A DNA stretch of 64,000 nt, taken from contig JAKUNJ010000006.1 of the NCBI GenBank assembly GCA_022451965.1, forward strand, positions 62,001 to 126,000, written 5' to 3'. The notes beneath the pieces were generated by a model. That model made no database searches. It was given only the letters and a program-made list of their open reading frames with translations, and was not told where the DNA came from. The position numbers and the translations under genes were made by a program. Shown piece by piece: positions 7,169-16,187 of this stretch (position 1 is its first letter; every line of letters starts with the position of its first letter). Origin of the DNA: Dehalococcoidia bacterium. GTDB taxonomy: Bacteria; Chloroflexota; Dehalococcoidia; Lucifugimonadales; Lucifugimonadaceae.

Positions 7169-8188
7169 TTGGGAATTTTTGAAAAATATTTATCAATATG
7201 GGTTGCTCTAGCTATTATAATAGGTACTTTTTTAGGTTATATATTTCCTAATATTTTTAATTCTATTGCACATTTTGAGTTTGAAAATGTAAATTTGCTT
7301 GTAGCTCTACTTATTTGGCTCATGATTTTTCCTATGATGATAAATATTGATTTTCTCAAAATCAAAGAATTTAATTCTGCGCCAAAAGGATTAGTTATTA
7401 CACTAATAATCAATTGGATTGTTAAGCCATTTACAATGGCTATGCTTGGGATTTTATTTTTTGAGTTTTTTTTTAAAAATTTAGTCTCACCTGAAGATGC
7501 AAAACAATATATTGCAGGAATGATACTTTTGGGAGTTGCTCCCTGTACGGCCATGGTTTTTGTATGGAGCACTCTAACTAAAGGAGATCCAAATTATACA
7601 TTGCTTCAAGTATCTATTAATGACCTGATTATGATTTTTGCTTTTGCTCCATTAGTAGCCATTTACTTAGGAGTAACAGAAATTAATGTTCCTTGGAATA
7701 CATTAATTATTTCAGTTGTTTTATATGTTGTAGTACCCTTAATATTTGGATATTTTATAAGGCAATTTATCTTATCTAATGATGATGTAAGAATAATTAG
7801 TTTTAATCAAAATTTTAAACCTATTATTATATTAGCTTTACTACTAACGGTAGTTTTACTTTTTGGTTTTCAAGGTGAAAAGATAGTAGAGTCTCCTTTC
7901 ATTATTATCCTCATTGCAATTCCACTTCTTATACAAACTTATGGTATCTTTTTCATAGGTTATTTTATTTCTTACATTTGGAAACTACCTCATCAAATCG
8001 CTGGGCCTGCTTGTTTGATAGGAACTTCAAACTTTTTTGAACTTGCAGTTGCTGTAGCAATAGGTTTGTTTGGAATTGAATCTGGAGCAGCTTTAGCTAC
8101 AGTAGTTGGAGTTCTTGTTGAAGTTCCTGTGATGCTTTCTCTTGTATATTTTGTAAATAAAACTAGAAATAATTTTCCTCATTCATAA
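7169..8188 (+). CDS. acr3: Arsenite efflux permease, ACR3 family
   Basis: 339-residue, roughly 10-TM permease that extrudes arsenite. The family signature GVAPCTAMVFVWS (around residue 130) contains the cysteine essential for transport, and QVSINDLIMIFAFAP follows as in other ACR3 proteins. The start is TTG: an in-frame TGA lies two codons upstream and the next Met is at residue 57, while GIFEKYLSIWVALA matches the usual ACR3 N terminus. An out-of-frame ATG 7 nt upstream opens a six-codon frame that ends within this gene. No arsR or arsC is adjacent. Confidence 0.9.
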   Translation: MGIFEKYLSIWVALAIIIGTFLGYIFPNIFNSIAHFEFENVNLLVALLIWLMIFPMMINIDFLKIKEFNSAPKGLVITLIINWIVKPFTMAMLGILFFEFFFKNLVSPEDAKQYIAGMILLGVAPCTAMVFVWSTLTKGDPNYTLLQVSINDLIMIFAFAPLVAIYLGVTEINVPWNTLIISVVLYVVVPLIFGYFIRQFILSNDDVRIISFNQNFKPIIILALLLTVVLLFGFQGEKIVESPFIIILIAIPLLIQTYGIFFIGYFISYIWKLPHQIAGPACLIGTSNFFELAVAVAIGLFGIESGAALATVVGVLVEVPVMLSLVYFVNKTRNNFPHS

Positions 8189-8210
8189 TTTATTTTAATA
8201 TAATCTAAAT

Positions 8211-8333
8211 ATGGAAATAGAAAAAAAAATTCAAGAACTCGATGAAAGAATTAAGAATTTAGAAGAAATCCAAACTGATGTATTAGATATGTTAGAATTT
8301 CTTGCTAAAAGAAATAATATCATTACTGATTAA
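8211..8333 (+). CDS. Small coiled-coil protein (40 aa)
   Basis: The product starts MEIEKKIQELDERIKNLEEI and shows clear heptads of Ile/Leu with Glu/Lys, so it is almost certainly a short coiled coil. It follows the arsenite exporter by 22 nt and its stop overlaps the end of the convergent methyltransferase gene by 4 nt. No SD is evident. It may be an oligomerising small partner; the function is unknown. Confidence 0.5.
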   Translation: MEIEKKIQELDERIKNLEEIQTDVLDMLEFLAKRNNIITD

Positions 8334-8785
8334 ATCCATCTTCTGGTTTTTTTCTTATATTCTTTGTAACCTGCAATTTTCGATAGTTTGTTTTCTTCGT
8401 AACTAACTATTCTTAAATTAATTAGATATATTCCAATTAATGAACCTAGAATTATTCCGAAAGAATTAAGTGAAATGGATATTCCTGAGGTAAATATAAA
8501 GAATGAGAGATACATTGGATTTCTTGAATATCTAAATATGCCTTTTGATAATATTTTATTAGTTTTTTTAAAAGGAGAGGGTGATTCTGAGTTTTTATAA
8601 AATTCTATTAGAGCTAAGGTCATAATTGATATTGATATAACTATTATTGTTATTCCAAAATTTAGAAATACTCCAGAGCTTATGTTTATATTCCTTATAA
8701 AAAACAATTCAAGTATCCCCCCAATTATTACAGGGGAAAAAAATAAAAATGGAGGAACCCTTAATATTTTGTGAATTTTATTCAT
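8330..8785 (-). CDS. Isoprenylcysteine/phospholipid methyltransferase-family membrane protein
   Basis: 151 residues, about four membrane helices. It has the C-terminal signature of the ICMT/PEMT fold: RYSRNPMYLSFF (about 91-102), then the YEENKL and GYKEYKKKTRRWI segment that forms the SAM pocket. Bacterial members methylate lipids or small molecules with SAM; the substrate is unknown. The start lies 8 nt inside the end of the upstream MFS gene, so the two form an operon and the pair may modify and export one compound. Confidence 0.8.
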   Translation of the reverse strand: MNKIHKILRVPPFLFFSPVIIGGILELFFIRNINISSGVFLNFGITIIVISISIMTLALIEFYKNSESPSPFKKTNKILSKGIFRYSRNPMYLSFFIFTSGISISLNSFGIILGSLIGIYLINLRIVSYEENKLSKIAGYKEYKKKTRRWI

Positions 8786-9998
8786 TTGAGTTATACAATT
8801 TTATAAAAAATAAAAATAACAATCCAGAAATTAGTAAAATTATTCCTGTAAAAAAGATTGTTATTTCTAGTCCATAATTATCTGACATATACCCTAACAA
8901 TATGTGTCCTGACCATCCAAAGCCTATAGTAATAAACCAAGCTGAAACAGCTGTACTTCTTAATTCATTAGGAATATTTTTTTGTAAAAATATCCATTGA
9001 ATAGCATCAAAACAAGCAGAACATCCTCCAATTATAAATAATAAAATTACTATAAAAAAAAGATTAGAGAAAATAGGAATAAATAAAATACTAGCTCCAA
9101 AAAATATGCTTATAGAAGTTGCTAATAAATAAGCTTTATTAATATCTTTCCATCTAAATAATAAGATTATTCCAACAAAGGATCCAATAGACATTGTGGT
9201 TTGAAGTACACTTAATGTTCCAATCTCTGATTTTAATATAAATTTACTAATTGAAGAAAGAAGACTGAAAAATGAGAATCCAAAAATTTCAACTATTCCA
9301 GCAAAAAGAAGTAGATTTCTTGAATAAAAATTACCAAACACTAGATTGAGTCCTTCCTTTATAGAGCTAAAGTAATTTTTTTTATTTTTTATTTCAATTA
9401 AGTTATCTGACCTTAGTAATATACTTAATGAACCTAAAATTCCAAATATAGCCGATAGTATTATTGCTTCTTCAACTCCAAATAAGACTGAAAAAAAACC
9501 TCCTAATAATGATCCAATAACTCCAGTCATTCTCATAATTAAGGAATAAATCAACATAGCTAAAATTTTTTGATTATCCTCTACAGAATTGACAACACTG
9601 CCTTGAAAAGCTGGAACTATAAATGATCTATTTATGCCTGTCATTGCTGATGCTAAATAAGCAATAATAATAAAATTTTTATTCTGAATAACAAGAAGAG
9701 CAAATATAAATAGAATAATAAATCTCAATATTCCGACTATTATAATAGTTTTATTTCTTCCAAATTTATCTGCAGCGGCAGCAGTAAATGGTGAAAAAAA
9801 AGTTTGAATTATTGAACCAATTGCAAAAGATATAGTTGTAGCTAGAATTGAATCTGTTGATTCTAATATCAACCAACTTATACATAATCTTTCTATCCAC
9901 TCCGAACAATTATAGAAAAATAATCCAATCATCAAGCTGCGAAATATTGAATTCTTAATAATTAGATTTTTTCTAAAGTTAATTACTGGGTTTAGCAT
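8778..9998 (-). CDS. MFS transporter (EntS/MFS_3-like)
   Basis: 406 residues, about 12 membrane segments, with the loop motif ADKFGRNKT (about 75-83) and the PNELRSTAVSAW pattern of the same MFS group as the protein at 3328-4542. It is probably an exporter. It is cotranscribed with an ICMT-like methyltransferase. A divergent FGGY kinase gene starts 83 nt away. The substrate is not predictable. Confidence 0.85.
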   Translation of the reverse strand: MLNPVINFRKNLIIKNSIFRSLMIGLFFYNCSEWIERLCISWLILESTDSILATTISFAIGSIIQTFFSPFTAAAADKFGRNKTIIIVGILRFIILFIFALLVIQNKNFIIIAYLASAMTGINRSFIVPAFQGSVVNSVEDNQKILAMLIYSLIMRMTGVIGSLLGGFFSVLFGVEEAIILSAIFGILGSLSILLRSDNLIEIKNKKNYFSSIKEGLNLVFGNFYSRNLLLFAGIVEIFGFSFFSLLSSISKFILKSEIGTLSVLQTTMSIGSFVGIILLFRWKDINKAYLLATSISIFFGASILFIPIFSNLFFIVILLFIIGGCSACFDAIQWIFLQKNIPNELRSTAVSAWFITIGFGWSGHILLGYMSDNYGLEITIFFTGIILLISGLLFLFFIKLYNSNE

Positions 9999-10080
9999 AA
10001 AAAAAAATGTTAATTACACTAGAAGTAACAAATATGATAATTTAAGTATATAAATCTAAGTCTTAATTTATAGGAATATT

Positions 10081-11571
10081 GTGAATCAAATACAAATAAA
10101 CGAATCATTAATTGTTGTAGATATAGGTACTTCATCTATTAAGACTTCTATTTTTGATTTAAATGGAAAGATATTACCACAATTTTCTGTAGAAATCCCT
10201 CACAGTATTACAAGTAAAAATGATGGAACTTCAGAGCAAGATCCAGAACTCTTAAGATCTATAGTTGAAGATTCTATAGATCTTGTCTTAGAAAAATCGC
10301 AAGGATTTATTAAGAATATAATAGGAGTAGGTTTTGATTCCATGGCTAGCACTTTAGTTGGAATAGATAAAGATGGAAATGCTATCACTCCGATCTATAC
10401 TTATGCAGATACTAGGTCAAATAGCCAAGTTGATAAAATCAAAAAAGAATTTAATGAAAAAAGACTTCATCAAGAAACTGGAGCTGCTCAACATACATCA
10501 TATATTCCATCAAAAATAATATGGATTAAAGAAAATCTTAGTAATTATAAAGATATTGATAAATTTATTGATTTTTCAACATACATATATTCCAAATGGT
10601 TTGAAAATAAAAGCTTCAAAGCAAGTTATAGTATCTCTTCTTGGAGCGGATTGTTGGATAGGAATAAATTAGAATGGCACTCAGATCTAATTAAATATTT
10701 AGATCTTACAAAAGATAGATTACCTGTTCTAAGTAGATATGACAATTATGAAAAAGGATTAAATAAAATTTACTCAAAAAGATGGAAGAAGTTATCAGAA
10801 ACTCCATTTTTTTTATCTGTTGGGGATGGCATGGCTGCAACTTTAGGAAGTGGATGTAATAATAGAAAAAAAGTTGCTATAACTATAGGTAGTACTGCGG
10901 CAATAAGAATATTGACAAATTCAAAAGTAGAAGAAGTTCCAAAAGGGCTTTGGTGCTATAGGTTACTTGATAATTTTACATTACTAGGTGGATCTTTTTC
11001 TGAAGGCGGAAATCTTATCAATTGGGCTAATAAGAATTTAAGGCTTCCTAAATCAGAAAACTTAAATAATCAGCTATTAAGATTAGAGCCAGGTGCACAT
11101 GGAATTTCAGTATTACCTTTTTTATTAGGTGAAAGAGCATTAGGATGGTCAAATAACTCTAAATCTATAATTTCTGGACTGAAATACTCTAATACATCTA
11201 CAGAAATACTACAGTCTTTTTTAGAATCCATAAGCTATAGATTATTTTTGGTTTATCAATTGTTAGAAAAATTTATTGATAATGAATCAGAAGTAATAGC
11301 AAGTGGGGGTGCAATAAAAAATTTACCTTGGTGGATTCAAACTACATCTGATGTTTTAGGTAAAGAAATAAATATTTCGAAAGATAATCAAGATACTGGA
11401 AAAGGTGTTGCAATACTTATACTAAAAGCTTTGGGTCTAATAAATAATTTTGAAGATATTAATACTGAAATAGAAGCAAAATATTATCCAAATCAAAAAA
11501 ATCACAAAATTCATCAGAAATTCATAGCTTATCATTTAGATCTTTATAATAATTATCAATCCTTTAGTTAG
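10081..11571 (+). CDS. FGGY-family carbohydrate kinase (gluconokinase/xylulokinase-like)
   Basis: 496 residues, two ASKHA domains. The phosphate-1 loop is VDIGTSSIKTSIFD (14-27), the second-domain SVGDGMAATLG is about 245-255, and the C-terminal FGGY signature region reads ASGGAIKNLPWWIQTTSDVLG. The SMAS and YADTRS segments resemble the gluconokinase branch most. The substrate is a sugar or polyol such as gluconate, glycerol or xylulose; I cannot fix it. GTG is the start, with TAGGA upstream. It is followed 29 nt later by a DAO-type FAD oxidoreductase, which could oxidise the same substrate class. Confidence 0.85.
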   Translation: MNQIQINESLIVVDIGTSSIKTSIFDLNGKILPQFSVEIPHSITSKNDGTSEQDPELLRSIVEDSIDLVLEKSQGFIKNIIGVGFDSMASTLVGIDKDGNAITPIYTYADTRSNSQVDKIKKEFNEKRLHQETGAAQHTSYIPSKIIWIKENLSNYKDIDKFIDFSTYIYSKWFENKSFKASYSISSWSGLLDRNKLEWHSDLIKYLDLTKDRLPVLSRYDNYEKGLNKIYSKRWKKLSETPFFLSVGDGMAATLGSGCNNRKKVAITIGSTAAIRILTNSKVEEVPKGLWCYRLLDNFTLLGGSFSEGGNLINWANKNLRLPKSENLNNQLLRLEPGAHGISVLPFLLGERALGWSNNSKSIISGLKYSNTSTEILQSFLESISYRLFLVYQLLEKFIDNESEVIASGGAIKNLPWWIQTTSDVLGKEINISKDNQDTGKGVAILILKALGLINNFEDINTEIEAKYYPNQKNHKIHQKFIAYHLDLYNNYQSFS

Positions 11572-11588
11572 ATATATGAATAATTAAG

Positions 11589-11594
11589 TATAAT
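11589..11594 (+). promoter_or_regulatory. -10 box TATAAT of the FAD oxidoreductase (leaderless)
   Basis: Perfect TATAAT, 6 nt (TTAATT), then ATG. No SD. It lies in the short gap after the kinase, so the oxidoreductase can be transcribed on its own. Confidence 0.6.
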
Positions 11595-11600
11595 TTAATT

Positions 11601-12704
11601 ATGGAAGAAAAATTTGATTTAGCCATTATAGGAGGAGGTATAGTAGGCTCAGCTGCAGCTTATTATTCGTCCTTAAAGGGTCTAAAGGTTGTTCTAATTG
11701 AAAGAGACTCAGTAGCTAGTCATGCCTCTGGTTTCGCCTATGGAGGCATAACTCCAATGGTGGGTTTGGATGAAAATTCTCCGTACGATAAAATTAGCAA
11801 ATATTCTTACGAGTTGCATAAAAATCTATCTCAGGAATTACCCGACTTTTCTGGGATTGATTATGGTTATAAAATTTACCCAAATATAGAATTAGCATTA
11901 GATGAGGAAGAAGAATCTACTCTAAGGGATATATATAAGGAAAACTCAAATAATTATTCTTGGTGTGATAAGAATGATCTAGAAAAAATTGATAAAAGAC
12001 TAGGTCCTAAAGTTTTATCTGGTCTTGTATCTAATTATTCATCAGGTGTAGAACCTTACAAAATAACCTTGGCATTAGCGACTGCTGCTGAAAAATTAGG
12101 AGCAAAAATAATCAATTCCGAAGTTTTAAAATTTATTCCCTCAGGTTCAAAAATCTATGAATTGAAGTTATCTAATGGTAATAAAATAATTTCTGAGAAT
12201 ACAATTATTGCAGCTGGTCCTTGGAGTATGGATTTTTCTGAATGGTTTGGTATACAGATCCCAATTAAACCATTAAAAGGTCAAATTCTAAGATTGAGAA
12301 GTAACGAAGTAATTGACAAGGGATTTCATTGGGGTCCAAATTATGTCACTACAAAGCAGGATGGGTTAATTTGGGCAGGAACAACTGAAGAAGATGAAGG
12401 ATTTGACGAGAATCCTTCAAATTATGGCCTTAATAATATACTTGAATCTGTTGTTGAGATATTTCCGTTTTTAGAAGAGTCTGAACTTGTACTACAGACA
12501 GCCTGTCTAAGACCACTTTCAGTAGATAAATCGCCTATTATTTCTAAATCTGATGTTTATGAAAATTTATTCTTGGCTTCAGGTACTGGAAGACAAGGAA
12601 TACTTCTAGCTCCAGCAATGGGTAAATTGATCTCAGATATGACATCTAATGAAAAAACAGAAATAGATGTTTCTGCTTTTTCTCATGAAAGGTTCAAAAA
12701 TTAA
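11601..12704 (+). CDS. FAD-dependent oxidoreductase (DAO family)
   Basis: 367 residues. The N-terminal dinucleotide fold is LAIIGGGIVGSAAAYY (7-22) with the acidic ribose-binding E37 in VVLIERDS. The C-terminal substrate domain ends in the FAD-contacting LASGTGRQGILLAPAMG. Relatives are glycine oxidase, D-amino acid dehydrogenase and sarcosine or glycerol-3-phosphate oxidases. The substrate is open; the adjacent sugar kinase argues for a polyol or amino-acid derivative. The stop overlaps the convergent DUF6159 gene by 4 bp. Confidence 0.85.
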   Translation: MEEKFDLAIIGGGIVGSAAAYYSSLKGLKVVLIERDSVASHASGFAYGGITPMVGLDENSPYDKISKYSYELHKNLSQELPDFSGIDYGYKIYPNIELALDEEEESTLRDIYKENSNNYSWCDKNDLEKIDKRLGPKVLSGLVSNYSSGVEPYKITLALATAAEKLGAKIINSEVLKFIPSGSKIYELKLSNGNKIISENTIIAAGPWSMDFSEWFGIQIPIKPLKGQILRLRSNEVIDKGFHWGPNYVTTKQDGLIWAGTTEEDEGFDENPSNYGLNNILESVVEIFPFLEESELVLQTACLRPLSVDKSPIISKSDVYENLFLASGTGRQGILLAPAMGKLISDMTSNEKTEIDVSAFSHERFKN

Positions 12705-13549
12705 GCCATTGATGCGCTGGCCCTATACGCTGTCCTAAGATCCTGCTGTTCAAATTCTAATGGTTTTTCTCCCATTGCAAATTCATAAAGCGCAGCTTTA
12801 TATATTCCTTCCAATGTATAAATAATTGAAACTGAAATACTAGCACATAAAACTCCAACTATCATACCGAGGGTAGGGCTTACTAATCCAAAAAACCATC
12901 CTAAAGCACCACTAGCAAGCAAGGCTAGTATTTGGAAAATACCAAATCCAAAGTTTGCAGCAACTTGGTTACCCCATGTTTGTCTAAACAAACCCGAAGA
13001 TCTTTTTATTGCAGAAATAGGACCCAGATTTTCTGAAACAACAATTGGGACTACAAAAAATGTCATCATAGCCCAACCAGCTTGTAGAAAACTTGCAAAA
13101 ATTTCAGTCATGATTTGTCCCATCATTCCTCTGTTTCTACCACTTGATCTTATAGCTGCAAAAATTAATGCCATTATAGTTACTATTATTGACCAAAGGA
13201 ATATATGGTGAATATGTTTGAATGCGTGACTTAGACCAGAAGATATATTTGGATCACCACCCCTAAGTCTTTCTAGTGCTGCAGAAATTAAAGCTGAGTT
13301 AAAAAATACAACAATAAAATTAGCTCCAAAAATTAATATTGCTAAAGGAATTATAGAACCTTGTTCATCTTGATTTTCAGATAAACTGATTCCACCCATA
13401 GAAAATATAACTCCTAAAAGTATAATTACAAATAATGCGGCTAGAATCGGAAATAAAACAAGCTCCTTATCTTTTTTTAAGACTTTTACGCATGATTTCA
13501 TAAGGTGAATAGTGTTTGATATATTACCAAAGAATCCTTGATTTACCAA
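12701..13549 (-). CDS. DUF6159-family membrane protein
   Basis: 282 residues. A cytosolic start (HLMKSCVKVLKKDKELVLFP) is typical of DUF6159, followed by about six membrane helices and a soluble C terminus after ALYEFAMG. The function of the family is unknown. The start is TTG, supported by a strong AGGAG 7 nt upstream; the next Met is 16 codons downstream. It sits between the FAD oxidoreductase and the enolase-superfamily gene, with no obvious link to either. Confidence 0.75.
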   Translation of the reverse strand: MVNQGFFGNISNTIHLMKSCVKVLKKDKELVLFPILAALFVIILLGVIFSMGGISLSENQDEQGSIIPLAILIFGANFIVVFFNSALISAALERLRGGDPNISSGLSHAFKHIHHIFLWSIIVTIMALIFAAIRSSGRNRGMMGQIMTEIFASFLQAGWAMMTFFVVPIVVSENLGPISAIKRSSGLFRQTWGNQVAANFGFGIFQILALLASGALGWFFGLVSPTLGMIVGVLCASISVSIIYTLEGIYKAALYEFAMGEKPLEFEQQDLRTAYRASASMA

Positions 13550-13604
13550 AATATGCTCCTGATCATAACTAAATTAAACTTAATTATATTATTTTTTTTA
13601 TGAA

Positions 13605-14705
13605 TTACTCAAGAGTTGCTGTCTGAGCTTTCTTAAGTAAATCCCAATTAATTTCATATCCAAGCCCTGGTTTAGTTGGAGCAGTTACATATCCGTTATC
13701 AAAATTAATGTCCTCAATCAAACCAAACATGTTAGCTCCTGTACATGGGAAAAACTCGAAGAATTCACAGTTAGGGACTGCCATTGTTAGGTGAAGATTT
13801 GCAACATTATTTAAAGAATTACCTCCATGATGAATCTCGCATTTCATATTAAAACCTTCAGCAAGATGACAGAGTTTTATCATTGGAGTAATACCTCCAG
13901 TTACAGGGACATCTCCTCTTAGAAAGTCTGTGGCATATTCTGTGATCCATTCTGCCATGCCATAAAATCTTCCTGGAGCATATTCTGTAGACATTATAGG
14001 AATATCTAACTTTTGATGAAGCTTTTTGTAGCTATAAATATCTTCTTCTACTAGTGGGTCTTCATACCAATAAAAATTAAGATCTTCTATCGCTCTTCCT
14101 ACTCTTACTGAATCTTCATATTGATATGACCACATGGAATCTAACATTAACTTCATATCATCTCCTACTGCTTCTCTTACTGCTTTGCAAATTTCAATAT
14201 CATACTTGGGTTCACCATGTGGATGAATTTTATGAGCAGTCCAACCCATCTCTTTGAATTTAATGGCTTCTTCTGCATATTCTTCTTTTGTAGCATGATA
14301 AGCGGTTGAAGAATAGACAGGTGCAGTTTCCTTATATGTGCCTATAAGCCTATGAATAGGTTGATTAGCTATTTTTCCATTAATATCCCATAAGCAAACA
14401 TCAATTGCAGCAATTACATAAGTAGAAACAGATCTATTCATTTTCCACATATCTTGCCAAATTGCCCCTATATCCAGCGGATTTCTTCCAACAATTATTG
14501 GTTTTATAAATTCAATTAATCCAGGAGCATGGTGATTTGCTCCAACTCTAGAACTTCCTAAAAAGGAATTACCGCTAACACCTTGATCAGTTTCTACTGT
14601 AACCACCCCTAGTTGAACAGTACCTCCAAATTGTGTGTGATCATTGGTTTTCCAAGGCTCTGTCGGCCAGTCAAATAATTCTACTTTCACATTAGTAATT
14701 TTCAT
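13605..14705 (-). CDS. Enolase-superfamily enzyme (mandelate racemase/muconate lactonizing type)
   Basis: 366 residues with an alpha+beta cap followed by a TIM barrel. Metal ligands fit the superfamily: D in LMLDSMW (about 188), E in WYEDP (about 214), E in MSTEYAP (about 240). The base on strand 2 is a KxH motif (HKIHPHG) instead of the usual KxK, and a His-Gly pair (EIHHGG) is the strand-7 base. Likely an acid-sugar dehydratase or racemase; the exact substrate is unknown. GGAGA precedes the ATG. It is divergent from an MFS pump; a second enolase gene is at 59880. Confidence 0.88.
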   Translation of the reverse strand: MKITNVKVELFDWPTEPWKTNDHTQFGGTVQLGVVTVETDQGVSGNSFLGSSRVGANHHAPGLIEFIKPIIVGRNPLDIGAIWQDMWKMNRSVSTYVIAAIDVCLWDINGKIANQPIHRLIGTYKETAPVYSSTAYHATKEEYAEEAIKFKEMGWTAHKIHPHGEPKYDIEICKAVREAVGDDMKLMLDSMWSYQYEDSVRVGRAIEDLNFYWYEDPLVEEDIYSYKKLHQKLDIPIMSTEYAPGRFYGMAEWITEYATDFLRGDVPVTGGITPMIKLCHLAEGFNMKCEIHHGGNSLNNVANLHLTMAVPNCEFFEFFPCTGANMFGLIEDINFDNGYVTAPTKPGLGYEINWDLLKKAQTATLE

Positions 14706-14743
14706 CTCTTCTCCAGTTTAGAAATCTAATTTGAATGTTATGT

Positions 14744-14749
14744 TATCAT
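14744..14749 (+). promoter_or_regulatory. -10 box TATCAT of the DHA2 pump
   Basis: TATCAT ends 9 nt before the ATG at 14759, with no SD in between. This supports a near-leaderless start and argues against the in-frame ATG at 14735, which lies upstream of the -10. Confidence 0.4.
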
Positions 14750-14758
14750 ACCTGTTGT

Positions 14759-16180
14759 ATGAAAAATTATAAATGGATTGCATTCTTAGCAGTTACTCTA
14801 TCTTTATTTGTAAGTGTAATGAGTATGGGTGCTATATTAATATCATTAAAAGATATTTCTGAATCATTCAATACTCCTATTCATCAAGTATCTTGGCTTG
14901 TAATAGTTCATTTGTTAACTGTTACAGCAATTCTTCTTCCAGCAGGAAATATAGCAGATAGATTTGGTCGAAAAAATATTCATATTTTTGGAATCTTAAT
15001 TTTTATATTAGGAACAATAATTGGTGTTTTTGCTAATAGCTTTGAAGTATTAATTTTTTCAAGAATAATAATGGCAATTGGATCTGGAATGGGACAATCC
15101 GTAGGTGGCGCAATAGTAAGTAGTTTATTTCCTGAATCTGAACGTGGTAAATCCCTAGGAATGATGAGTACTAGTGTTGGTTTAGGTCAAATGTTTGGGC
15201 CAGTTTTAGGAGGAGTTTTAGTCTATAATTTTGGATGGGTATACGTATACTTATTTTTATTAATACCTATGATTTTAGCTTTAATATTAGGTTACTTTTT
15301 GTTAAGACCGGATAATTTAAGTTCAAATAGAAAAGATGATTATTTTGATTATAAAGGAACTTTATTTGGTGTAAGCTTTATTGTTACTTTGATTGTTGGA
15401 TTAAAGAATTTATCAATTGAAAATATTTTTTCAAATTATGCTTTTATATTTCTAATTTTATCTATTCCATTTTGCATAGCTTTTATCATTACGGAATTAA
15501 GAATCTCAAATCCTATTCTAAATTTCGGATTATTCAAAAAGAAAAATTTTAGTTTAGCAATTAACACCAGACTTTTTGCGTTTATGTCTATGAGTGCGGA
15601 TATGATTATGATGCCTATATTTTTAACAGGCTTATTAAGTATCAATGAATCAGAGGTAGGATTTATGTTGATTTTTGGAGCTTTAGCTTTTGCAATTTCT
15701 GCGCCAATTGGAGGGAGACTTTCTGATCAATTTGGGAGAAAAAAATTTATAATATTAGGCCTTTTAATGCTAATTTTTTCATATGCAATGATTTCTCAAT
15801 TTAACATAAATTCATCTAAGAAATTTATAACAATATTTCTTGTAATAGGGGGAGTTGGTAAAGGACTTTGGGGATCTCCCAATATGGCTTTGACGTATAG
15901 CTCTTTGAGCAAAAATCAATATAGTTTTGTTTCTTCAATAATCAGTTTTATTAGAAATATGGGAAATACTTTGGGTCAAACCTATGCAACAGTAATTCTT
16001 TCAGTATTTTTACTCATAGGTGCTAATTATAATGGAGATATTAGTGGCTTAGGCTCTCTTGAGGAAAATTCAATTAATATTTTTCTAAATGCTTGGAAAT
16101 TTATATATATTTCTTCTATAGTTTTTTTATTGATTTCATTAATTCCTAATATTTTTGTAATGAAGCAAAAACAAATATAA
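14759..16180 (+). CDS. MFS multidrug transporter, DHA2 (EmrB/QacA) type
   Basis: 473 residues from the chosen ATG, with about 14 hydrophobic segments, the DHA2 hallmark. Loop motif A reads NIADRFGRKNI. The helix-5 motif C region (GMMSTSVGLGQMFGPVLGG) marks it as an antiporter-type exporter. A second loop motif, GRLSDQFGRKK, starts the C-terminal half. An in-frame ATG at 14735 would add eight residues (MLCYHTCC) but lies upstream of the promoter. It is probably a proton-driven drug or metabolite efflux pump; the divergent enolase shares the intergenic region. Confidence 0.85.
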   Translation: MKNYKWIAFLAVTLSLFVSVMSMGAILISLKDISESFNTPIHQVSWLVIVHLLTVTAILLPAGNIADRFGRKNIHIFGILIFILGTIIGVFANSFEVLIFSRIIMAIGSGMGQSVGGAIVSSLFPESERGKSLGMMSTSVGLGQMFGPVLGGVLVYNFGWVYVYLFLLIPMILALILGYFLLRPDNLSSNRKDDYFDYKGTLFGVSFIVTLIVGLKNLSIENIFSNYAFIFLILSIPFCIAFIITELRISNPILNFGLFKKKNFSLAINTRLFAFMSMSADMIMMPIFLTGLLSINESEVGFMLIFGALAFAISAPIGGRLSDQFGRKKFIILGLLMLIFSYAMISQFNINSSKKFITIFLVIGGVGKGLWGSPNMALTYSSLSKNQYSFVSSIISFIRNMGNTLGQTYATVILSVFLLIGANYNGDISGLGSLEENSINIFLNAWKFIYISSIVFLLISLIPNIFVMKQKQI

Positions 16181-16181
16181 T
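16176..16181 (+). promoter_or_regulatory. -10 box TATAAT of the thioredoxin-like lipoprotein (leaderless)
   Basis: TATAAT overlaps the stop codon of the upstream pump and is followed by AATATT and ATG. No SD. The spacing is identical to that at 11589, 31941 and 36853. Confidence 0.6.
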
Positions 16182-16187
16182 AATATT

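Noticed and set aside
9500-9998. Antisense frames within MFS, ligA, sucC and other genes
   Set aside because: They show low-complexity Leu/Ser/Phe-rich translations typical of the opposite strand of AT-rich genes and have no family signatures.
14735-14758. MLCYHTCC as another Cys leader before the DHA2 pump
   Set aside because: It is in frame with the pump, has no stop or terminator, and lies mostly upstream of the likely transcription start.
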